NCBI RefSeq assembly: GCF_000799715.1
Contig: NZ_JUHG01000002.1
Location: 124,001 to 188,000, forward strand
Reading direction: 5' to 3'
DNA length: 64,000 nt
Source of the DNA: Martinezella rhizogenes
GTDB taxonomy: Bacteria > Pseudomonadota > Alphaproteobacteria > Rhizobiales > Rhizobiaceae
In this document: piece after piece, positions 10,516 to 18,601 of the stretch
How the letters are laid out: each line of letters starts with the position of its first letter
Numbering within the stretch: the first letter of the stretch is position 1
Made by a program: the position numbers and the translations under genes
Notes under the pieces: model-generated
Told to the model about the DNA's origin: nothing
The model's database searches: none
Seen by the model: only the letters and a program-made list of their open reading frames with translations

Positions 10516-11715
10516 TTAATGCGAATTCTCGCCGATGCCGTCGGCGTAACGCGCCAGAGACGACAGCGCCAGGACGACGAGCAGCAGCACCGGCAGCGCC
10601 AGCAGCACCGGCGAGAAGCCGACATGCTCGGCGGCAAAACCGATCGCCGAGGGGGCGACCAGCATGCCGGAATAGCCGAGCGTGGTGACGACCGAGATGC
10701 CGATACCCGGCTGCAGCCCCGGAATATTGCCGGCGGCGGAAAAGGCGATCGGCACCATGTTAGAAATACCGATGCCGCACAGCGCGAAGCCGACAATGGC
10801 CAATTCCGCATTCGGCGCCAGCGCCGCGATCACCATGCCGACAATGGCGAAAACCGTGCAGACGCGCAGCGTCTTGACCGCGCCCAACTGGTCGCGAACG
10901 AAATCGCCGGCAAAGCGCATTGCCGCCATGGTGAGCGAGAAAGCGGCGAAACCAAAGCCCGACAGCGTCACGGAGGCTGCCTTTTCCTGGCTGAGATAGA
11001 GCGCGCTCCAATCGAGCACCGCGCCCTCCGGCATCATCGAGAACAATGCCATGAGGCCGAGCAGCCAGGGCAGCGGAACCATCGGCAACCGCGCCTTGGG
11101 CTTGGCCTCGTCCGGATGCGGCTGGTCGCCGAGGATCATCGGCCATGCCACGGCCAGGATGAGGATGGAAAGCACGGTGACAACCTCGGCATGGCCGAGG
11201 AAGCCCAGATGCGAGATCAGGAAACCGCCGATTGCCGCACCGAGGAGACCGCCAAGACTCCAGAAGGCGTGGCAGGACGACATGATCGCCCGGCGCATGG
11301 ATTTCTCCACGGACACGGCATTGGCGTTCATCGCCACGTCCATGGCACCGATGAAACCGCCGAACAGGAAAATGGCAATGGCCGCGGTCCAGACACTTTC
11401 GACCAGGGTCATGGCGAGCAGCATCGGCACGAGCAGCACGGCGAAGGCCTTGACGACGATCTTCGAGCCGCGCCCGGCGATCTGCGCGCCCGCAACCGGC
11501 ATCATCACCAGCGAACCGACGCCGAAGACCAGGATCATCAGGCCCAGTTCGAACTTGCTCAGTTGCAGCCGCTCGGCAAACTCCGGAATCTTCGGTGCCC
11601 AGCAACCAACGCTGAAGCCGTTCATCAGAAACAGCAGCGAGATGGCCGCGCGCGGTTTTGTGAAGAATCCGCTTCTGCGCGCCTGCAAACCCTCGGACTG
11701 CATCATATCATTCAT
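10516..11715 (-). CDS. MFS transporter
   Basis: A 399-residue protein with about twelve membrane segments and the typical gap between two six-helix halves. The N-terminus has LLFLMNGFSVGCWAPKIPEF, reminiscent of the sugar/fucose-like MFS group, with short cytoplasmic loops such as AQIAGRGSK. The substrate is unknown. A near-perfect palindrome 33 bp upstream of the start (11748-11763) may be an operator. It is divergent from an EamA-type exporter gene. Confidence 0.85.
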   Translation of the reverse strand: MNDMMQSEGLQARRSGFFTKPRAAISLLFLMNGFSVGCWAPKIPEFAERLQLSKFELGLMILVFGVGSLVMMPVAGAQIAGRGSKIVVKAFAVLLVPMLLAMTLVESVWTAAIAIFLFGGFIGAMDVAMNANAVSVEKSMRRAIMSSCHAFWSLGGLLGAAIGGFLISHLGFLGHAEVVTVLSILILAVAWPMILGDQPHPDEAKPKARLPMVPLPWLLGLMALFSMMPEGAVLDWSALYLSQEKAASVTLSGFGFAAFSLTMAAMRFAGDFVRDQLGAVKTLRVCTVFAIVGMVIAALAPNAELAIVGFALCGIGISNMVPIAFSAAGNIPGLQPGIGISVVTTLGYSGMLVAPSAIGFAAEHVGFSPVLLALPVLLLVVLALSSLARYADGIGENSH

Positions 11716-11747
11716 GAAAAATCTCCCAAATCGGTGCCGCCAAGATA

Positions 11748-11763
11748 TTTAAATCGATTGAAA
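11748..11763. promoter_or_regulatory. Candidate operator upstream of MFS gene
   Basis: TTTAAATCGATTGAAA is a 16-bp palindrome with 7 of 8 arm positions matching, centred on ATCGAT, 33 bp before the MFS start. CG-centred palindromes like this are usual for LacI-type sugar regulators. No such regulator is in the window. Confidence 0.35.
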
Positions 11764-11970
11764 TCGCAATATCCGAAAACAGGCGCACCGGTCACGTTTC
11801 ATCACCATCTGTTAAAACGGAGGCGACGGAGCCACAACCACGAATAAATATTTCCAACCTGATCTGCCCTGCTCATATGGTCTATTGACGACGAAAAGGT
11901 AGGCTCCTATCGCTTGAGGCCTGAAAGATTCCTCGACTGCTTCGCATCGGCCCTTCCCCTTGGTACCCCA

Positions 11971-12843
11971 GTGAAAAACCCCATCAGCTACGGCATCCTG
12001 CTTACGGTGTTCGGCTATATGCTGTTTACCGCCCATGATTCGGCGGTGAAACTGCTGGTCGTCACCATACCGGTCTGGCAGGTGCTGTTCCTTCGAAGCT
12101 GTGCCATCCTTGCCGGCTGCTTCGTCTACGAGGGGCCGTCGCTGGTGCGCAAGGTGGCGCGCTCACCGGTGGTCAAGCCGATGATCATACGCAGCATGCT
12201 GCTGCTGATCGCCTGGATTTCCTATTATTCGGCCGCCAAATATCTCCAGCTCGCGGAGGTCACGACGCTCTACTACGCCGCCCCGATCGTCGGCACGATC
12301 CTTGCGACCATCGTGCTTCGGGAAAAGGTCACCGTGGCGCGCTGGACGGCGGTCGGCGTCGGCTTCTGCGGCGTGGTGATCGCCTCAAACCCGGTGGGAC
12401 TGTCGATCTCCTGGCCGGTCTATCTGGCCCTGCAGGCAGCCGTCCTCTGGGCGACCGGCATGGTGCTGCTGCGCAAGACCGCGCTGCATGAAAAGAGCCA
12501 CATCCAGATGGCCGTCTCCAACATCATGCTGATCCTGATGACCGGCACGATGGCGATCCTGCACTGGAAGACGCCGACGGGCTACGAACTCATCCTGCTC
12601 TGCACCACCGGCATCTTCGCCGGCATCGGCCAGCTGGCACTATTCGAAGGCATGCGCCAGGCCCCGGTCTCGGTGCTGGCGCCGTTCGAATATACCTCGC
12701 TCGTCTGGGCCTTTGGGCTCGGCTACCTCATCTGGGGCGACGTTCCCAAGATCAACACCTTCATCGGCGCGATCCTGATCCTCAGCGCCGGGCTGATTAT
12801 TATCTTCAGCGAACGGCGACGGCGGCGCACAGCTGCGGCTTGA
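11971..12843 (+). CDS. EamA (DMT) family transporter
   Basis: A 290-residue protein with about ten membrane segments made of two EamA repeats (residues about 3-135 and 148-285), ending in a basic tail (ERRRRRT). This is the drug/metabolite transporter superfamily, mostly exporters of amino acids or other metabolites. The GTG at 11971 (VKNPISYG) gives the usual length; a TTG at 11914 would add 19 residues without hydrophobic content. Neither start has a clear ribosome site, so the start is uncertain. The substrate is not predictable. Confidence 0.8.
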   Translation: MKNPISYGILLTVFGYMLFTAHDSAVKLLVVTIPVWQVLFLRSCAILAGCFVYEGPSLVRKVARSPVVKPMIIRSMLLLIAWISYYSAAKYLQLAEVTTLYYAAPIVGTILATIVLREKVTVARWTAVGVGFCGVVIASNPVGLSISWPVYLALQAAVLWATGMVLLRKTALHEKSHIQMAVSNIMLILMTGTMAILHWKTPTGYELILLCTTGIFAGIGQLALFEGMRQAPVSVLAPFEYTSLVWAFGLGYLIWGDVPKINTFIGAILILSAGLIIIFSERRRRRTAAA

Positions 12844-12927
12844 GCCGCGCCGGCGTGCTTTCGGCAGGCACAAGCCAAAGACTGCGTCGCAAACAAACGC
12901 TTCAACCGCCGCCGGATTGCCGGGATT

Positions 12928-14001
12928 TTATTCGGCCTGAACGACAGGCTGCCCGATAGGTTTCGAACGCCTCATCAAGAAAGCCTGCATCGGTCGCTCG
13001 AAAAACTTCAGAAGCGTCACCGAGATCCCGATCGTGCAGAGCGTGACCAGCGCTAATATTGCCGTCACAAAGGATATGGAAAAGTGCTCGCCCAGCAATT
13101 TGATTGGAAGCTGCAACGTGTAGGGATGTATGAGGTAAAGCGAGTAGGAAGCGTCTCCGAGGAGAACCAGGATAGCCCATACTTTTCCACCTGGTAGGCG
13201 CATGAGCAGGAAGCCCGAGACCAGCAGGACCGCAAACAGGCTTGAGGCGAAAAGACTGGGGCCGGCGAATGTCACGATGAGGAAATCGGCTCCACACGCC
13301 AGAATAACCAGCGCAACCGCGACGGTGTTCGATCCGCTCCTGAAGGAGCTGGACGCGGAGTGTGCTTTGTGAAGCATCATGCCGAAAGCGAACTCAATCA
13401 ATATCGGGCTTGTGTAGAAACGCCATTCGACGGACCCGTGCGGCCAGATCATGCCTAACGCCACCAAGGATAGGACGATTGCGCAGGCATACCATGTCGC
13501 CTTGGTGCCAAACAGCAGGCAGGCACCGTAAATCATGTAGAAGAACATCTCGTAACAGAGCGTCCACCCCAGAAACAGAATCGGCTGTATGGCGCCTCCG
13601 TTTTTCTGATAAGGGATGAACAGAAGAGATTTAGCCACAGTCTCCACGTTCACGATCGTCGAGTTGAGCAGGTTGGGCTTCACAAGCGCAATCAAGATAA
13701 TCGCGAGCGTCAGCAGCCAGTAGAGCGGAACGATTCTGGAAAGTCGTTTGCGGGCGAAATAGGCAACCCCGCGCGCCGGATCGGAGGAGTAACTGATGAT
13801 AAATCCGCTGAGAACGAAGAAAACGTCGACGCCGGCTGCGCCCATGCCGAGATAGTTGCGATCGAGATGATACTGTATCGTAAGACCGCTTCCGAAATGG
13901 AAGAGAACCACGGCGAAAGCCGCCGCGAACCGAAGTAATTGAAGAGATTCCAGATGCTTCGAGTTTGATTGCCGAATTGAAAGTACGCGCTCGTTAATCA
14001 T
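12928..14001 (-). CDS. Acyltransferase family 3 membrane protein
   Basis: A 357-residue integral membrane protein with about ten hydrophobic segments. LRFAAAFAVVLFHFG carries the conserved histidine, and GVDVFFVLSGFIIS and RIVPLYW are diagnostic of acyltransferase family 3 (OafA/ExoZ type). These enzymes move acetyl or succinyl groups across the membrane onto surface sugars. Its start overlaps the end of a secreted SGNH esterase gene by 8 bp, so the pair is translationally linked. This suggests matched addition and removal of O-acyl groups. The polysaccharide target is unknown. Confidence 0.88.
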   Translation of the reverse strand: MINERVLSIRQSNSKHLESLQLLRFAAAFAVVLFHFGSGLTIQYHLDRNYLGMGAAGVDVFFVLSGFIISYSSDPARGVAYFARKRLSRIVPLYWLLTLAIILIALVKPNLLNSTIVNVETVAKSLLFIPYQKNGGAIQPILFLGWTLCYEMFFYMIYGACLLFGTKATWYACAIVLSLVALGMIWPHGSVEWRFYTSPILIEFAFGMMLHKAHSASSSFRSGSNTVAVALVILACGADFLIVTFAGPSLFASSLFAVLLVSGFLLMRLPGGKVWAILVLLGDASYSLYLIHPYTLQLPIKLLGEHFSISFVTAILALVTLCTIGISVTLLKFFERPMQAFLMRRSKPIGQPVVQAE

Positions 14002-15130
14002 GACGGCCCCAATCCGCTTTGATTGTCTGTTCCAGCACTATTGCCATTGCCGCATTGGTGCTGCGGCTTGGATGCCAATCGCATCCGAAATCTGTCGGTT
14101 TGACCCGCAAGTTCAGATACCGCAGACGATTTTCGCCTTTCGCGGCGCTCGTCTGGACGGCGAGCTCAATTGCTTTCTCCGCTACATCGAAATCCTTCTG
14201 GGACATCATCGGACCGAGTGCGGCGTAGAGATACGCCTTCGGAAACTGATGCCTCAGCCTGGCGACGAGCCTGACGTATTCGTCGACAAAATCGCTGGGA
14301 TTCTTGTTGCCCGAGAAGTCGTTCGTTCCCAGGTTGATAACCACTGCGGAAACGCGTTCATTTGGGACGCTGGGTGCGCCACGTCTCAACGGCGTCACGT
14401 TATCGATCACATCAGCCATGGTTTTCGTGCCTTTGCCGGCATGCGAAAGACCGATTCCTGAAACCGCGAGCGTCGTCAGTTCCATCCCCAGACTGCGCGC
14501 TGCCACTGCGGCATATGTCAAGTATTGGTTTTCCGTATCAGGGCTGAATTTGCATCCAGGGCCGACGCCCTCGACGCCATAGCCGGCTGTAATGGAATCT
14601 CCTATCGCCACCAGCTCGTCCGTCGGTGCCGCTGCCGGGAGAAAAGAACCGTCGGTCTCAGCCGAAACGAATGTGGTATCGCCAATCCATCCCTCGGTGC
14701 GGCGCGTCGCGCGAACCTCATGGACGCCTTGCTGCAACCCGTCGGCAAGCTGGTATTGGTGCTGTCCCGCCAGCAGATCGAGGCGCTGGGGAACACCATC
14801 CACTTCGATCTCCAGGCTGTTTTTTCCGGTATCGACGAGCGTGACGGAGAGTGATCTGCCTTCGAAACGAAGCGCGAAACCGCTGCCAGGCCAGCCAAAA
14901 GCCGCATCATCAGCAGCAACCCGGCCGATCCATTTCGATGGCCGCTCAGTCGTTTCTGCCGCAAAGGTCGGCATGAAGGTAGACAAACCCAGAAGGAAAG
15001 ACGCAGCCGCGACAAAAAGCCTAGTACTAGTAACCGGCCAGGGCCGCCAGCGCGCAACGATGGGCAATTCGTCACCTCTTCGGACTGTGTCAGACCAATT
15101 CCTGCACTTCACTAGCTGATAGAAACGCAT
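13994..15130 (-). CDS. Secreted SGNH/GDSL esterase, CE2-like
   Basis: A 378-residue protein with an N-terminal hydrophobic export signal (about residues 38-57). Next comes a beta-rich domain of ~110 residues (IGRVAADDAAFGWPGSG onward), then an SGNH hydrolase domain. The catalytic serine is in AIGDSITAGYG, the block III asparagine is in INLGTNDF, and the Asp-His pair is in CDWHPS near the C-terminus. A jelly-roll domain before SGNH is the layout of carbohydrate esterase family 2, which removes acetyl groups from sugars. It overlaps the downstream acyltransferase gene by 8 bp. The ATG at 15130 leaves ~37 residues before the hydrophobic core, so the true start may be internal. Confidence 0.82.
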   Translation of the reverse strand: MRFYQLVKCRNWSDTVRRGDELPIVARWRPWPVTSTRLFVAAASFLLGLSTFMPTFAAETTERPSKWIGRVAADDAAFGWPGSGFALRFEGRSLSVTLVDTGKNSLEIEVDGVPQRLDLLAGQHQYQLADGLQQGVHEVRATRRTEGWIGDTTFVSAETDGSFLPAAAPTDELVAIGDSITAGYGVEGVGPGCKFSPDTENQYLTYAAVAARSLGMELTTLAVSGIGLSHAGKGTKTMADVIDNVTPLRRGAPSVPNERVSAVVINLGTNDFSGNKNPSDFVDEYVRLVARLRHQFPKAYLYAALGPMMSQKDFDVAEKAIELAVQTSAAKGENRLRYLNLRVKPTDFGCDWHPSRSTNAAMAIVLEQTIKADWGRHD

Positions 15131-15217
15131 TTCGATTGCCGCCGGTGTCTCCCGGCAAACCGGCAGGACACATTAATAGCGCGCACGCTCTACGTGAACG
15201 ATGCCACACCTAAACAA

Positions 15218-15297
15218 CAATCAAATGACGCACAGAACAACATTGAGAGAAATGGAGCAACATTTGGAGAAGTAGGGCAATATTGAAAATTGTTACC
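15218..15297. repeat. 20-bp phased direct repeats
   Basis: In the AT-rich stretch 15131-15618, CAACATTGAGAGA (15238), CAACATTTGGAGA (15258) and CAATATTGAAAAT (15278) follow each other at exactly 20 bp. A weaker CAATCAAATGACG (15218) keeps the phase. The spacing is two helical turns, as for iterated operator sites. The regulator is unknown. Confidence 0.6.
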
Positions 15298-15349
15298 ATG
15301 CCGCTGATGCCAGGTCGATCAGTAATTATGGACGGTAAATAGAGACAGA

Positions 15350-15366
15350 AGCGCTCTTAGAGCGCT
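15350..15366. promoter_or_regulatory. 17-bp palindrome AGCGCTCT-T-AGAGCGCT
   Basis: A perfect 8-bp inverted repeat with one central base, ending 13 bp before the first copy of the duplicated leader (15380). It could be an operator or a mark of the rearrangement that placed the leader copy here. Confidence 0.45.
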
Positions 15367-15379
15367 CAATTGCAACATA

Positions 15380-15500
15380 TTGAGAAAAATATTCGCAATT
15401 GCCCATTTGTTTCGCAGTTTTCTACGTTTTCGTGCTCCGACTTTTCTGCGATTTATGCAACATTGATTGCTACACGTTCCAGAAACAGAATAAAACGATG
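15380..15500 (+). repeat. Duplicated promoter/leader, copy A, with dead start codon
   Basis: These 121 bases match 19348-19468 without gaps, with about 11 mismatches counted by eye (~91% identity). In the second copy the segment is the region before, and including, the ATG of an amino-acid binding protein gene (ATG-AAC-TGG). Here the frame reads ATG-AAC-TGA, so the third codon is a stop and similarity ends at once. It is a fossil 5' end. It now lies 118 bp upstream of the SDR gene and may serve as its promoter. Confidence 0.85.
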
Positions 15501-15618
15501 AACTGATTAGAGGGCAACATCGGAATCCCCGATGACACCATCGTTTTTCTCCGTTTTCCCTCCCCGAACCTCTCTGCCAAGTCTTCGCCCGCAATCATTC
15601 ACCTTCGGGACAAAAGAC

Positions 15619-16353
15619 ATGGCACTTGCAGATATCGCGAATTCACGAATTCTCATCGTCGGCGGCAGTTCCGGGATGGGCTTAGCGCTGGCAAAATCCG
15701 CGCTCGCTGCCGGCGCGGAGGTGATCATCGTCGGGCGGAGCCAGGACAGGCTCCGGCGCGCCAGCGCGGAGTTGCAAAATCCGGCACTCTCCACAGTGGC
15801 GGTCGATATCACGCAGGAAGCACAGGTCGCCGACCTGTTCGACCGGATCGGCCGGCTCGATCATATCGTCAGCACCGCCGCCGATATCGAGGGCGCCTAT
15901 GAATTGCTGCCGGCGCTGGATCTGAAAGCCGCGCAACGGGTCGTAGAGAGCAAATTTTATGGGCCGCTGCTGCTTGCCAAATATGGCGCGCCAAAGCTTG
16001 TCGCTACCGGCTCCATCACCTTCACCTCCGGCATCGCGGCCTATCGCCCATCGGCGCGCGGGTCGGTGGTCGCCGCCGTCAATGCGGCGCTCGAGGGGCT
16101 GGTGCGTGCGCTTGCGGTCGAGCTGGCGCCGATCCGCGTCAATGCCGTTTCGCCTGGCTGGGTCGACACCCCCATCTGGACATTCGTTGCCGGCGACAAG
16201 AAGGACGAGACGCTGGACGCCATGGCAAAGCGGCTACCGGTCGGGCGCGTCGGGCAGCCGGAGGATATCGCCGACGCTATCACCTATCTGATGGGCAACG
16301 GCTTTACGACGGGGACGACATTGCATGTCGAGGGCGGACATCGGCTGATCTAG
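15619..16353 (+). CDS. Atypical short-chain dehydrogenase lacking the YxxxK pair
   Basis: A 244-residue SDR-fold protein. The Rossmann motif GGSSGMG (residues 15-21) is intact, as are the NAVSPGWVDTP segment and the C-terminal VEGGHRL. Where classical SDRs have Tyr-x-x-x-Lys, this protein has Val151-Ala-Ala-Val-Asn155, so both catalytic residues are replaced; the NNAG motif is also lost (STAADI). Catalysis must use other residues, or the protein may bind a dinucleotide for another purpose. The start MALADIAN follows CGGGACAAAAG. The gene overlaps the convergent LysR gene by 50 bp. It is preceded by the copied leader. Confidence 0.85.
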   Translation: MALADIANSRILIVGGSSGMGLALAKSALAAGAEVIIVGRSQDRLRRASAELQNPALSTVAVDITQEAQVADLFDRIGRLDHIVSTAADIEGAYELLPALDLKAAQRVVESKFYGPLLLAKYGAPKLVATGSITFTSGIAAYRPSARGSVVAAVNAALEGLVRALAVELAPIRVNAVSPGWVDTPIWTFVAGDKKDETLDAMAKRLPVGRVGQPEDIADAITYLMGNGFTTGTTLHVEGGHRLI

Positions 16354-17257
16354 CCGGCGCGAAATGATTGCTCGCAGCCGCGAGCAACGATCGCAGCGCT
16401 GGCGGCTGAACCCGCCGGCGCCGCCAAATCATCACAAGCGAGACCGTTTGCGTCGGCCCCGGCCATGGCAATTCGCTGATCTCGTCGCGATCGAGTGCCT
16501 CGGCAACAGCAAGGCGCGGCACCAACCCGACGCCAGCCCCGGCTGCCACAAGCCGTGCGATCGCGTTTATGCTGCCGACCTCGGCGGCGGGCTTCGGCGC
16601 CACTATGCCAGCCTCGGCAAACGCCGTGTCGAACATGGCCCTGTAGGCGCAGCCGACTTCGGTCGTCAAAAAATCCATCGAGGCAAGCCCGGCCAGATCC
16701 GGCTTTCCCACCGGAAATTTCCCCGCGGGGGGTGTCGCAAGGATCAGCGGCTCGGTCGCGATCACGCGGCTGACGAAACGCTCGTCCAGACCACCCTGAT
16801 CGAAGCAGAAAGCGACCTCGATCTCGCCGGCCTCGAGCTTGCGCAAGAGATCGCCGCTGCCAGCGACCTTCAGCCGGAGACTGATACCCTGATGGTCGGT
16901 CTGGAAAGCAGATAGCCATGCCGGAAGCTTGACGGCGGCAATCGTCTCCAGCGCGCCGATGGTGACCGATCCGGCCTCGTGCCCGGCGGTTGCCGCCACC
17001 GCCGCCCGCGCCTCGTCCGCCAGCGCCAATAGCTCCTGGGCATAGGAGACCAGCGTCTCACCCGCCTGCGTCAGCTCCAGACCCCGCTTCGAGCGGTTGA
17101 AAAGTGCAGCACCCAGCTCGGCCTCCAGCGACTGCATCTGGTCGCTGACGCTGGATTGCGCCAGATGAACCTCCTCACCCGCCCGGGTGAAGCTTTTGCT
17201 CCGGGCGACCGCGAGAAATGTCTTGAGAAGGCGAGGATGCATCGGGACGAGCCGCAT
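16304..17257 (-). CDS. LysR family transcriptional regulator
   Basis: A 317-residue LysR-type regulator. The N-terminal winged helix-turn-helix (LKTFLAVARSKSFTRAGEEVHLAQSSVSDQMQSLE, split here for reading) spans about residues 10-65. The effector-binding domain follows (about 95-295). A second ATG at 17242 would start MHPRLLKTF and is equally likely. The 3' end overlaps the convergent SDR gene by 50 bp, which links their expression by antisense reading. The likely target is the neighbouring SDR or cupin gene, but no LysR box was identified. Confidence 0.9.
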   Translation of the reverse strand: MRLVPMHPRLLKTFLAVARSKSFTRAGEEVHLAQSSVSDQMQSLEAELGAALFNRSKRGLELTQAGETLVSYAQELLALADEARAAVAATAGHEAGSVTIGALETIAAVKLPAWLSAFQTDHQGISLRLKVAGSGDLLRKLEAGEIEVAFCFDQGGLDERFVSRVIATEPLILATPPAGKFPVGKPDLAGLASMDFLTTEVGCAYRAMFDTAFAEAGIVAPKPAAEVGSINAIARLVAAGAGVGLVPRLAVAEALDRDEISELPWPGPTQTVSLVMIWRRRRVQPPALRSLLAAASNHFAPARSADVRPRHAMSSPS

Positions 17258-17379
17258 TTGTTCGGGCCAGCAGCAACATCAAGATGACGAGGCGGCGCCC
17301 ACTTGGGGGAACGCTGCCACATCGCCGATATCGCCGTCAACAAGCCCGGCCTTCGCGACCGGCCTTGGCGGAACGTGAT

Positions 17380-17766
17380 CTATATCCAGAGATCGTTTTC
17401 AGCCGTCCTCTCGCCGCCTTCATGGCCGGTGTTCAAGGTGCCGCGCGGCTCGATCAGCATCATCCGGACTTCCTTCTCCGCGAACGGCTTGTGTTCCACG
17501 CCCTTCGGAACGACGAACATCTCGCCGGGTCCGACATGGACGGCACCGTCGCGAAAATCGATCCGCAACTGCCCCTCGAGAACGATGAAAGTCTCGTCCG
17601 TTTCCGGATGATCGTGCCAGATGAAATCCCCCTCGATGCGGACGAGCTTGAACTGGTAGTCGTTCATCTCGGCGATGACACGGGGCTGCCAAAACCCCTG
17701 AAGCTTTCCAAGCTTCTCCTGGAAGTTGATGGGCCGCCTGGTCGATGCCGCGCTTATGTCTGTCAT
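17380..17766 (-). CDS. Cupin domain protein
   Basis: A 128-residue single-domain cupin. The metal-binding set is visible as His51, His53 and Glu58 in HDHPETDE and His92 in KGVEHKP, with a conserved glycine-rich turn (VGPGEMFVVP). The enzymatic role is unknown; such small cupins are often isomerases, dioxygenases or sensors. It is divergent from the arsR-type gene at 17887, with 120 bp between, and is upstream of the LysR gene on the same strand. Confidence 0.85.
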   Translation of the reverse strand: MTDISAASTRRPINFQEKLGKLQGFWQPRVIAEMNDYQFKLVRIEGDFIWHDHPETDETFIVLEGQLRIDFRDGAVHVGPGEMFVVPKGVEHKPFAEKEVRMMLIEPRGTLNTGHEGGERTAENDLWI

Positions 17767-17861
17767 GGTCTTCCCTTTCGAATACAGGAAGGGAGGTTAT
17801 GAACCGCGGCCTTGGATCGATCTTGAACGTTTGTGCAAAGAGAGAAAGGTCTTGCGAATCG

Positions 17862-17879
17862 CATAAGTGCGTGCTTATG
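17862..17879. promoter_or_regulatory. Candidate ArsR operator
   Basis: CATAAG-TGCGTG-CTTATG is a perfect 6-bp inverted repeat with a 6-bp spacer, ending 7 bp before the ArsR start codon and lying between divergent cupin and arsR genes. The position fits autorepression. Confidence 0.5.
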
Positions 17880-17886
17880 TGTTGTC

Positions 17887-18201
17887 ATGATCGAGAACGA
17901 CATATTCCGAGCTCTGGCTGATCCGACCCGCCGGGCAATCTTTGAGAAGCTGGCGGCAGGCAGCACGAACGCCAGCGCCTTGCGCGAGGGCATGGAGATC
18001 AGCCAGCCGGCGATGTCCCAGCACCTCTCGGTTCTTCGGAGTGCCGGGCTTGTCAAGGAAGAACGACAGGGGCGTTTCGTGAACTATGAGGTCGATCCGG
18101 AAGGGCTGGCTCTCATCGCGGAATGGTTGGCGAAATATCGTGCCTATTGGCCTGCGCGCATCGACGCTCTCAAGGTCTTGCTGAAGGATATGGATCAATG
18201 A
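17887..18201 (+). CDS. ArsR family transcriptional regulator
   Basis: A 104-residue winged-helix repressor: FRALADPTRRAIFEKLA at the N-terminus, recognition helix around SQPAMSQHLSVLRSAGLV, and the wing EERQGRFVNYEV. The metal-binding ELCVC motif is absent, so it is of the non-metal type often paired with SRPBCC proteins. Its stop overlaps the start of such a gene (ATGA), giving translational coupling. A palindrome lies directly upstream. The ATG at 17887 begins at MIENDIF, the normal start for this group; no strong ribosome site is visible. Confidence 0.9.
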   Translation: MIENDIFRALADPTRRAIFEKLAAGSTNASALREGMEISQPAMSQHLSVLRSAGLVKEERQGRFVNYEVDPEGLALIAEWLAKYRAYWPARIDALKVLLKDMDQ

Positions 18202-18557
18202 ACGACGGAAAGACCGACAAGCAGAAAAACGGGATAGCGCTTGAGTATGAGCTCAATGAGCCCCCGCAAAAGGTCTGGCGCGCAATCAGCATTCCAGAGT
18301 TTCGCGAAAGCTGGCTGCCGAAGGAAGCGCTGGCGGATCCCGAGGCGACCTCTGTCACGCCCGGCGAGGAGGTTTGCTACAGGATGCGCGACAACGCACC
18401 GCCATTCCTTGAAAGCACTGTGACATTCAGGATTACCCCGAACGCGACCGGTGGAACCAGCCTGCGGATCATCCACGAACTGACTGACATGAGGTTCGAC
18501 CGGATGACGAGGGCCGCCGAAAACAACAACAGTCCGCCTCTCATGCTCGCTGCCTGA
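18198..18557 (+). CDS. SRPBCC (AHSA1-like) protein
   Basis: A 119-residue protein with the SRPBCC/activator-of-Hsp90 fold: [24 protein letters not shown] at the start of the domain, then beta strands with [11 protein letters not shown] and [11 protein letters not shown]. This is on the short side for the family (usually 140-160). It overlaps the ArsR gene by 4 bp, the usual ArsR-SRPBCC pair, in which the second protein probably binds a small hydrophobic ligand. The ligand is unknown. Confidence 0.82.
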   Translation: MNDGKTDKQKNGIALEYELNEPPQKVWRAISIPEFRESWLPKEALADPEATSVTPGEEVCYRMRDNAPPFLESTVTFRITPNATGGTSLRIIHELTDMRFDRMTRAAENNNSPPLMLAA

Positions 18558-18601
18558 CGGCCGCGAGTCCCGCACAAATCCTGGAAGATTGGAGTTCGCC
18601 G

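Noticed and set aside
15498..15506. Possible three-codon leader peptide ATG-AAC-TGA as a functional minigene
   Set aside because: It is better explained as the remnant of the copied binding-protein start with a Trp-to-stop change.
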